From Ryuthela nishihirai (Eukaryota; Arthropoda; Arachnida; Araneae; Heptathelidae), in contig JAWZYU010000034.1 of the NCBI GenBank assembly GCA_038380435.1, positions 25,461,404-25,525,403 on the forward strand: 64,000 nt of DNA, read 5' to 3'. A program made the translations under genes and the position numbers. Every line of letters starts with the position of its first letter. The stretch's first letter is position 1. Of this stretch, positions 47,601 through 59,600 are shown piece by piece. Below the pieces are notes generated by a model, which did no database searches, was not told where the DNA came from, and worked only from the letters and a program-made list of their open reading frames with translations.

Positions 47601-50600
47601 TCTTGATAGAAGTGTCTTGAAATCTAACAATGATAGGTTAGACTTTGTTTGTATTTCTTGTTATTATTCTATGTACAGTTATGATTTCATCCTTAGGTTG
47701 TATATCTAAGATATCTGGAAACCTTTGCACAACAGCAGATAAATTTTAATTAAGTTGTTCTAGTATACCAGGGATTTCAACCTTTTGAGCTTTTGATCTG
47801 ATCTCCAATTCACTAAGATCATGTCCAAGATCTTCAATATATTGTTACAGTATCTGCTGACAAGCCATAATGATAGCGGGTTAATCTATGTATATAACCA
47901 TACTAAGGCATAAATAAAGTTATTATTATTATTGTTATTAAATGCTCATTTTCCTTAACTATCCTTTGGTAGTCTTCTCTCATATTATTGAACTTTCTCT
48001 TAAAGTCTCTGAATGTGGTGTTAATGTGGTCTTGTAAGTGGGCATGGGTGAATTCCAAGGGTTCTTTCAATTCTGTCATATCATTTTTAACACTGGTATT
48101 AACAGCTTTGATATCCATTCTTAATTCATTAACTAAGATAATTAAATCTGCTTTTGTAGGACTGATATATTTTGGTTTGTCCTTTAGTTCAAAAGTATCT
48201 GCTACAGGATGCAGATAAAATCTTTCAGATTCTTATTTTTCCTTTGAGGCTGGCTTGGGTTTAGTTGTTTTACCTCTGAGCGGCACTTTTTTGCACACTA
48301 TTGGCTAAATGGCCAGGTCACAAGGACCCCAAAGGCTCAGAGAAGGTTGGGGGAGGGGACCCACTGGAGCAGCTGTTGGGAGACAGATGGCAGCCTACCG
48401 TCAAGGCCATCCAGCTTGTTCTTTAACGTGCACAAGGGTATGGTTCTCCCGATCACGTGACCACGACTTAATGTCCCATCCGACGGACGGCGGCCTTTCC
48501 AAGCCCATCGGTGTCTCCTACTGATCGTGTGCAGGGCGGGTATCCTTTGAGGCTGATATTTCTTTAGGCTTAAGACTACATATAGAACTTCATCTTTTTT
48601 AATCTCTCCGCATTTATCTATAGTTTGATTATGGAACTCCAGATCAAACTAGGGCAGGGGTGGCTCAGTCGGTAGCGCGCCAGGCTCGTAATCTGTAGTT
48701 CTCAGGTTCGAGTCCCAGCTGTCAGCCCACAAACAAACAGAAAACACAGCGGAAGGTTTTCCCTCCACAGAAGCCCACCAGTGCAGCAAATTCAGGATCC
48801 ATAATCAAGCTCAGAGCCGTATATCTGTCCGCTACAGTGGGTTTATATGGTCAGCACCAGGACCCTGTGTGGTTGACCACTCCTCAGCAGGGTTGAAAAA
48901 GAAAAGAAAAGTAGCCATAGTTGTCCAGATCAGTAGGCCACACTAATCTGGCAGCCCTCCCCTTCCGTTCACTTCCACAAGAGAGTATCTCTTTTGAAAG
49001 GTACTAACGGTCTGCACCACGAGAAGGCGGGGTGGGACATTAGGTGCTAGGCTTGGCCGGTTCTATGCATCATGACAGGATATTGGTGCATAGCTCTCCT
49101 TCCAGTGACTACCTAGCTACCATTTACAGACCAATCGGAAATCACTTATTACCAAACTCAGTACCCAAAACGTTTAATATCTTACTTATAAATCAACTTT
49201 TTCTAACCATTCTAAGTAGATATCCCAGTATTCATTTTATATTTATCAAAGAATTCAGTAAAAACGTTCAAAATAACTAACAATTACAAGAAACAAAAAT
49301 CACATTTACAGACCTGGATGTTGCAAACATGCATGTCAGCTACGCTGTTGTCATATTATGTCAGTTCAATGCTTTGGAACAATCGAGTACCCAGAATGAC
49401 ATTCCATTCGAAAGGTTTGGAAATATCAAGTTCCAGAACAGCATTCCTTCCCAAATGTTTGAGAGCATTAATTCCGGATTAGCATTATTTTCCAAATATT
49501 TGGAAACATCAAGTACCTGAACGGTGTTATTTTCCAAAAGCTTGGGAACATCAAGTACATGTAGGGCATTATATTCCAAAGATTTATGAGCTTGAACTAC
49601 TGGATTGGCATTCTGTTCCAAAGGTTTGTGAACATCAAGTACAGGAATGGCCTTACGTTCCGAAGGTTTGAGAACATCAAGTATCCGAAAGGCATTCATT
49701 TCCAAAGGTTTGTGAACATTAAGTACCGGAAATGTATTATTTTTCAAAAGTTTGTGAACATCAAGTACCGGTTTGGCATTCTGTTCCAAAGTTCTGTAAG
49801 GAATTACAATTTAGTTCCAACTCTGCTTTTGGAAATTGCTTTTCTGTTCAGAGAGCCATTCTTCATCTTTGATCGTCATTTACTTCAGTTTGTTAAAAAT
49901 TGGCTTTCCCAAAATACCAATGCCAATTTCTGTGGAAGGCATTTTCCTGCTGTGTACTTCTCCCCTGTGGTCTTGCACAAGTACAATTGTAAAAACAACT
50001 TTCAGTTTTCTTAATGGAGATACATGAGTACACTGAAGAAGAGTCTGAAAAGTAATAGCGATTTGTTTAATAGATATTTCGTGGCAAATATACCAAAATA
50101 AATGACTAACTATAATTCTGAGTCTTTTCCTTTTACAGAATCCACGTGCGAAGAACGGACAAGATTAGAAGTGAAGCTAAGTCCCACGCAGTAGAGGAAT
50201 ATATGAACTATGTTGAGGATCACTTCCGGAGCCTTGAACTAAAATCGAAGGAGGTAAAGCGTAAGGTATTCGTAGCGACAGATGAACCTGCAGTTATAAG
50301 GGAATTAAAACAGAAGTAAGAATCTTTCAGTCATTCAGAACAAAAAGAAGTTGTTGAAATCCGAAACAAAGTAAATATGCATCAAAGACGATATAATAGT
50401 CTTAAAATATGAGTTTAACGCCCGTCATTATGGGTGACATTCAAAGTTCATCATTTCCTTAAATAAGCTTTCAGTAGCAAAAGCAGAAGACAGTCGGGGC
50501 CACCTTTATTTCTCGACTGTCACTCTGACCTCAATTCGACCTTGAGAACCAGCTCAGATCTGTAATTTAACTTTTTTTTTGTGCTCCGGTCTGCTACCCA

Positions 50601-53600
50601 AATTATTTTCGGTCACAAATTCTCAACTTTTTAGCAGATGTAGCTAGAACATTGACCTTTATTTGACCTTGAAGCACACGTTGGATCTGAAATTTCATAA
50701 TGTTTCTGAAATGTTCGGGCTCGATTACGGCAAGTGCCCGAGCATCCAAATTTCGACCCCTCCCCTCGTATAGTTATTTTTGATTATAAAAATATTTAGT
50801 TGTCTGTTATAATTATAATTATGATATATATATTATAAATTATATATATTATTAATTATTATATATATACATATTATAAAAATTTTCTCTGATACTATAA
50901 ATATGTACTTTTAAATACATATTTATAATTCTAATATCTCCCCCTGACAATCGCACACCCTGCATATAGCCCTAGGCACTCATTTTCGGTTAGTACATAT
51001 TGAACAAGGATAGATCTATATGTGACCTTAAAAGACACACTGGATCTGATATTTTCTTATTTTTTCTGATGTGTTAGGTCACGAAATACTGTTTAGGCAC
51101 CAGTTTTCATCATTCTAGTATGTGTAAATTGAAATTTAACCTTTATTTGATCTTGAAGGACTGAACGGATTTCAAATCTCTCAACTTTTTCTTTTAATCT
51201 GTAACAATAATTACCCGTGGGTAAAAATCTTCAGAGACCTATCACTTCTGCAACCTAGTTAAAATTTGATTCATCTCCTTTTACTCATTACTAATTAACA
51301 TTCAACGATTTGTAAGTTAGGAGATACAACAGAAATCACTCGTTCACTTCCTGGATGACGCTGGAGGCAGGATTGGTTAGTGGGTAGCGTGCCAGGGCAT
51401 TCTAGGATCCTATGGCCAGGCTCCTAATCCGTAGTTCCAAGGTTCGAGTCCAACCTGGGCCAGCGTTGAGATTTTTCTCAGCAAACCTCCCCACCCTAAG
51501 TCAGAAGTGGACACGGTTGGGCTCGAAAAGGCTGCTGTCCGCCGGATGGGACTTTAAGCCGTGGTCCGTGTGCAGACCATACATTGTGCACGTTAAAGAA
51601 TGCGCTGGATGGCCTTGATGGGAGGCTTCCAAATTAAAGACAGAAGAGCTGCCCAGTGGGTTCATTCCCCCAATCTACTCTGAGCTTTCGGGGTTTTTGT
51701 AACCTAGCCATTTAACCCGTTGTATGTAAAAAACTGCCGGTAAGAGGTAAAATAACCCGACAACCAAATACAGTAATTCTTGACGGGGGAGGCGGGGTCA
51801 TTCGGTATCGCGTCACAAAACTCCCCGTCCTGTTCTTGATCAATAGGAGATACCGATGGTCTTGGGAAAGGTGTCTGAGTCCTTGTCACCTGACCATTCA
51901 GCAAAAACGCGACGCTCATAGGTAAAACAACCCAATCTTGTTGACGTGACTGGTGACAGAGGCTTTCTACTCCCAATAACTTCGCAAGCAGTCGACTGCA
52001 CAATTTTGGTTTGTCAAAAAATTCCGCGACAATTTCTCATCCTCAAAGTTGTGCCGCGGAATTAAAAAGTTGGGAATTACTACTGGTTCAGAGAATAAAT
52101 TGCTAAAGTTTCTAAATTATTGAAGAGTGGTTGTTTAAATAATTTTTTTATAGAAAATTGTTTCTTTCAGATTTCCCTCCTACACTTTCATCTATAACCC
52201 ATCAAATGCAAATCTGGCTTCAAATTTTTCAACTAGATATAGCAATGATTCATTCTGGGGAATTCTCGCTGACGTATTCATGTTAGCTAAAAGTGACATA
52301 TTAGTCTGTACTCTGTCATCTGGGGTAAGTACTATTTTTTTACAGCTAAATTTATTTTTCTCTTTTTTTTTAAACAAAATCAAGTATCTTATTAAATACT
52401 AGTTTTTCTGGAGTTAGAGGAAACAGCATGAAGTTCAGTGCGTGTATTCTCCGCACTGCTTGCACTTGGGTTGTTTTAAGTCTGAGCAGCAATTTTTGTC
52501 ACACAATAGACTAAATGGCCAAGGCCGCAAGCTAAAGGGGTTTGTTCCACCTCTGAGCGGAACCACTCTGAGCACAGGGGGTAAAATGGACAAATTATAG
52601 AGGCCCCAAGCTGAGTTGGTTGTATCTCTGAACGGCACTCTTTTTCCACACAATGGGTTAAATGGCCAATTACAAAATGCACCAAGCTGAGCTGGTTTGT
52701 TCTACCTCTGAACAGAAAACTTTTACACACAATGCGCTAAGTGGCCAAGTCACAAATGCATCAAGTTCTGATGGTTTATTTTACCTCTAAACTGCTATTT
52801 TTGCACATCATCATCATCATCATCGTCCTTAAGCAGCGATGAGCTAGGGAGGTCCAACCACATGGTATAATTTAGTTCTCCAAATATATCTATCCTGATC
52901 TATATCTGCTGCATCTGGCCACAGCACACCAATTCTAACAAGGTCCTGTTTGACATTGTCTGCCCACCGCATCCTAGGTCTCCCCCTCTTTCTGAGGCCT
53001 TCAGGGACACTATTCATAATCCTATTCGCTAATTTAAAATTATCCAAACGGGCAACATTTCCAAACCAACGGAGTCTCTCTCTGCACAATATGCTGCTTA
53101 AAGGAGGTTGCAGACTCCTTTGCCTAACCTCATCATTAGTTACAAAGTTGAACCACCTAATGCCCAAGATATTGCGTAAGCATCTAGAATCAAAAGCATC
53201 TAGTTTCCTGTTATCTTGTTTACAAAGTGTCCATGTTTCACTACTATAACTAACCCTAGAAAAAACCAAACTATTATACAGTCCAATTGTAGTCTTTAGG
53301 TGTATACGCCTATCTCCCCACTCTCTCCATAGATTCTTAAAAGTCCCGGCAGCAATCCCTATCCGTCTGTTAATCTCATGACGCACATCACCAGTATCTG
53401 TTACGTAGCTCCCAAGATAATTAAACTGATACACCTGCTCAAGATTACAAACATTCAGATTAACTGAATCACAACCTGGTTGACTAATTTTCATCACTTT
53501 AGTTTTCTCTCTGTTTTCTCCGTTACCAGTCTCATCAACAGTTCGAATGAAAGAGTTCATCTCATCAATATCATTGGGGGCGGGGGTGGCACAGTCGGTA

Positions 53601-56600
53601 GCGCGCCAGACTCGAAATCTGTAGTTCCCAGGTTCGAGTCCCAGCTTGGTCAGCGTTGAGATTTATCTCCGCAAAATTCCCCGCCCTGCCCACGGTCAGT
53701 AGGGGACACCGATGGGCTTGGAAAGGCCGCCGTCCGTCGGATGGGACGTTAAGCCGTGGCCCCGTGTGTGGGAGAGCCATACCCTGTGCGCGTTAAAGAA
53801 CACGCTGGATGGCCTTGACGGGAGGCTACCATCTGTCTCCCAACAGCTGTTCCAGTGGGTCCCCTCCCCCAACCTTCTCTGAGCCTTCGGGGTCCATGTG
53901 ACCTGGCCATTTAGCCCATGGTGTGCAAAAAAGTGCCGCTCAGAGGTAAAACAACCCAACCCAACCATCAATATCATTTGTCAAAAGCGCTAGATCATCA
54001 GCATAATATAATCAGAAGTTTTGATATCTCCGGCCCATTTAAGGCCAAAATCTTTCCCTTGAAGTGAATTTCGCATAACATAATAAATAACCAATCTAAA
54101 GAGAAAAGGAGACAAAATTCACCCTTGTCGAACATCAGAAGTAACGGTAAACCAATTGCTACAAGCCTTACCAACTCTCACACACGACTCAGTGTTATTA
54201 TAGAGAGCTTTCATTATGTTAACTAACTTGTCTGGTATGCCATACGATCACACAATCAACCACAAATTATGTCGATCGACAGAGTCAGAAGCCTTTTTGA
54301 AATCACCAAATGTTTCTGAAACGCTAAACATTTCTCAAGAATCTGCCTGAGTGCAAATATCTGATCTATACATCCCCTATCACTTCTGAATCCACATTGC
54401 TCATCACGCAATTGCCTGTCAACCAGATTCTTAATTCTATTAAGCACAATCATGCAAAGAAATTTACCTAGAACAGAAAGCAGGCAGATAACCGTATTGT
54501 TATCACAAGAACTGCGATCACCGTTTTTAAAAATATGGATATTAATTTCTCTAGTAATATCCTTAAGAACAATGCTTTTATAGTAAAAGATATTCAAAAT
54601 TTCACTCATCCTTGTGGTGACTGAAACTTTCTCAGCTCTTAGCATTTCAGAAGCAATTTCATCTACCCTTAAGTATTTATGATGTTTTAGTTTAAAAATA
54701 ACGAAAATTATTTCAGACTATGATATAGAGTCAACATTAAAGCCAGTAATGCATGTATGATCATTAGAAATAATGGAAGTAGAACTAATTATATTGTTTA
54801 GAACATCACTGAAATGCCCAGCCCAACTTGCCATGACAGGATCTCAGCTTCATTAACCTTACCTTGTTTGTCCTTCGGTCCCTGTATATCTGTCCATTTT
54901 TTATCACACAAGATATTAAGTATCCTGTACAGCTTTCTTTTTTTGTGCTGTCTAACTGCTTCATCGGCTTTGTCAGACAAGCCATCAAGTCAAAGATTCT
55001 TATTAGCTGCTAACTGATTCTTTAAACGTTTATTAATCTCTTTGTAATACTTTCTATAACTAGTAGGGTATTGATCAAGGACATTCCTGCAGTCTTTCTT
55101 TCCAATATTAGCTGAAATGCCTTATCACTCAAATAATTTTGCCTCCTCTGCTCCCTTTTACCAAAATAGCACTGTTGCTTTTAAGAAAAGCCTGCTTGAA
55201 ATGGTCCCATTCTTCCTCAACTTCAGTAGTAAGCAAACCATGACTGCCATAATGACTAAATAATCTATGATGGTAAGCTTTAGCTATAACTGGGTTTTTC
55301 AGAGCTTTAGTATTAAAGGTAAATTTTTTAACCTTAGCACAATAGTTCTTTAGTTTAAGTTGCAAGACACTTTTAACAAGGTAATGGTCAGATACAGTTT
55401 CAGCTCCCTCATACAACCTGGAATTTCTGACAGAACTAGCCTATTTGCTCTTAATTAATATATAGTCAATCATATTCGCAGAAAGGTCCCTCAAGTTGTT
55501 AATAGTGCCAGACACCAATCTCAGAAAGGTCCCTCAAGTTGTTAATAGTGCCAGACACCCCTCTCAGAAAGGTCTCCCATCATCGACATCATCGCCCCAA
55601 ATCCATAGGAAGTTAACAACTGTTCTGAATTTTATCAAATATTAGATTGTTCCAAAGTGCGATCTGGTGTTTAAAATACTGTAATTATTTTTAATAGGAA
55701 ATCTTGAGCGTCAGTTCAAAAGAATGTTTAGCGACAAAAATTATGAATGAATTAATTTAATTAAATAGTGAACCAGATCACAAACGCACAATAATATAAT
55801 CCAAACAGAAATTTGCCTACTATCAGCACGTAATCAAACCATCGAGAGAAAGCTTCACAATTCTTGACTACATTTAAAATAGTTGATTTACAATTCTTAC
55901 AAACTCTATCCAAAGCAAAAAGTGGATCTTTATAGAATATTCATCAAGCGACACAATTATCTTCGTGAATGAACTTACAAGTTACCAAGTTTCATCTTAC
56001 CAATTCCTTTCAGACGTTGATCATCACATATTATATATACGATGACTCTTCTATGAAGAAATTAAACCAACCAACCACTTATTCGATTAACCACATTGTT
56101 CAGAACTGCCTCTTCGGTTTAATCGCGAAGTTTCTCGACTAACCTTTAATAAGATTAACATAAAATATTAACTTTTACTTACAACCGACAACTTTTCAAT
56201 TCACTCTTTTACACATCGTTAAATATTCAAGTTTTGTTTGTTCCAATCAGCTAGTGCCGTAATTTTCACGCTGAAGTTTCTCACACCAGCGTCAATGACA
56301 TATCAATGACGGTTTTATTGTAGCACATTCATCTGTCGTAACACTGCCCACTCCTTAGATCTTGTCCGCCCCAAACAGTTCTGGATTCCGAAGCTTCTTC
56401 AGTTCTTCGATGAAACGGGGCCAAACGATCCACGTGAAGCACCTTGTACTTTGTAGTCGGACATCGACGAATGCGATATACCATTTCGTTAATCCTGTTA
56501 ACTACTGTATATGGACTTTCCCAAGGATGGACCAACCATAGATGTTTTTTTCCCTCTCTGAATATCTTAATGAAACGACACTTAACAGTATATAACTCTT

Positions 56601-59600
56601 TTTCGTTCGGTGTGCTGCTATACCTATAATCACGGCCTTAAATCATTCCCATTTATTTTAATGATTCAAATTTTTTATTACTCGCTAGTGTTTCGTAAAT
56701 GTGAGAAGACTGTTGTTTCTTTACTGTCGGTTGTTCATCTGTGTTTATAAGAATCAAATCTTATTGGGCTACATAACAGTCCTGGCGAAATAAATGCTTT
56801 ATATATTGGTAAACATTATTTTACACTACGAGTCATACTTCTTGAATTTGAAAAACCTGATAAATATAGGGTCTGTAAATGGTAGTTAGGCATAAACTGG
56901 AAAGAGAGCTGTGTACCAATCTCTAGTGATGATGCACAGAACCGGCCAGGTCTAGCACCTAATGTCCGACCCGCCTTCTCGTGGTGCAGGCCATTAGTAC
57001 CTTTCAAAAGAGATATTCTCTTTTGGAAGGGAACGGAAGTGGAGGGCTGCCAGTTCAGTTTGGCCTGATCTGGTCATCTATGGCCATTTTTATTTCTTTT
57101 TTTTTTCAATCCTGCTGAAGAGTGGTCAACTCACAGGATGCTGATGATGACGATTAATACCTACTAGACTGGTTTATGGATTTGAGCCTGATTATGGATC
57201 CTGGATTTGTTGCACTGGTGGGCCTCTGTTGAGGGAGAATCTGCCACTGTGTTTTCTATTTGCATGTGGGTTTCCAGCCCTAAGTGAACAGAAGCATGGG
57301 ATACCTTATATCAGCTGGTGGATAATCCTGATTAAATGCCATCGAAGGTACCTGAACCCTCGGTTAGCTAGTTGGGCATCGTCAAGCCTAAACTGGAGTA
57401 CTGTATCTCAGGCAGGTCTATAAATTACTGTATCTCAGACAGTAATACAGACTAATTTTAGTCTTTAGGTGTATACGCATATTTCTCCACACTCTCCATA
57501 AATTCTTAAAAGTCCGGGCAGCAATCCCTATCCTTCTGTTAATCTCGTGCCGCACATCACCAATATCAGTTATATAGTTCCCAAGACAATTAAACTGTGA
57601 CACCTGTTCAAGATTGCAACCATTCGTATTAACTGAATTTCAGCCTGCTTGACCAATTTTCATCACTTTAGTTTTCTCTCTGTTTATAACCAAACCTACT
57701 CCAGTACCAGTTTCATCAACTGCTCGAATGAAAGAGTTCATCTCATCAACATCATCTGCCAAAAGGGCTAAATCATCAGAATAATCTAAATCACAAATTT
57801 CTTGTCTCCAGCCCATTTAAGGCCAAAATCTTTCTCTTGAAGTGAATTTCGCATAACATAATCAATAACCAAACTAAAGGAAAAGAAGACAAAATGCACC
57901 CTTGTCGAACACCAGAGGTAATGCTAAACCAATTGCTTCAAGACTTAACCAACTCTCTCATACACGACTCAGTGTTATAATAGTAAATAAAATTATAATA
58001 TAGCAATAAACGAAATGAATATAATAAAATAGTTATTCCACTAGTAAAACTGTAAGCTAAGAGAGTAAATAGTAATGAAATGCAAGCCACCTGTTCAACA
58101 CCATAAAAATTAACTTTTGTACATTTATTATATATTAATATACGAAATGTATAAAATGTACGTTTCGTATATTTTGGATTCCTGTTCAACACTATAAGAA
58201 ATCTCTTTGGAAAATTTTACCCATTTACAGAACGAACATTTACATTTGATGTCATCGAACATTTACAGAATGATGTCATGCACACTCTGAATCCAGGATA
58301 CGTCTTAACTTACTCACTTACTCACTCACTTATTGACAGACCTCTCATTCACTTACTTACTTATTCTGTAAATCACGTACTGTCTGGCGTACTAAGTTAC
58401 TTATTTATTTATATATTTGCTTATTAGCTTTCTTACCGACTAACTCTCAAAATTACTTACTAACTCATCCACTTAGTGACTGACTTTCACACTTATTTTC
58501 TTACAGTTTTACTCATTTGCTTACACACTTACTATATTATTTACTCTGACACTTACTAAATTACTTACTCACATGCGTATTGAATTATTTACTCACGTTC
58601 TTATTTACTTACCCACACACGTACTGACTCACATTCTTACTTACTAATTCACTAAATCACTTAGTGACTGACTTACACATTTATGAACTTACACATTTGC
58701 TGAATTACTTATGCACTTACTTACACATTTACTGACTTACTTACACACTTTCTTACACATTTACTGACTTATACACTGAATTACTTACTCACAAACGTAC
58801 TTACTTTAATACTTACTTATTTACTCACTCACAGAGTAAAATACTTGCTGACTTCAAAAACGAAATCATCATATACGAATTACTTACTGACTGACTGACT
58901 GACTCACATATAGTATCACATACGAAATAAAAAATATAAAATTTACGGAAAAAAGAATAGGAAATACTCAGGGACTCAAATGATATATTTTTGGAATATT
59001 TCACATCTGTTTCAAGAAAACTGGCCTTTTGTATGGAAAGCAGAAATCGCTTCTCTTGTAAAACCCAAATATTCTCGGTTTACTAATCTTCAACTCTCTG
59101 TTAAACACGAGAAGAAATCTTTATATCGAAACAAATTATTAAAAATATCGTTAATTTTCAAAGGCTGTAATAATACCTACAAACGCTTCTTAATTTAGAA
59201 AAAATACTTTTAACATGAGATATCAAAATTCTTTATAATATTTTCTGTTCCTACGATAGATTTGTCTTATGGATCATACACTTTTTTTAATCAGACTCAC
59301 GTATTCTGTAATGAAAGAAAAATTCTTAGAGGATCAGTATAAAATATTCAAGAAAAACTAACTTCATAATAATTCTTTTTGGAGTTGCGTTAATATATTT
59401 TCTTATATTTATCTTTAAATTATAACAAAATATGAGGCAATCTGCTCCTTGGTTTGCAAACTGAAACTAAAGGATTTCAATTTATATATTCTTTAAATGT
59501 AATCACAATACATTAAGCATTTTCGCAATGATATATCGTTTAAATATAACTTGTAGAGTAAAGGTAGCTACAATACTGTGCATTTCTTATTTCTATTATA

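Noticed and set aside
53564..53980. A host gene in the RTE-like copy at 52.8-55.5 kb
   Set aside because: All readable domains are LINE endonuclease, reverse transcriptase and C-terminal domain, with many breaks.
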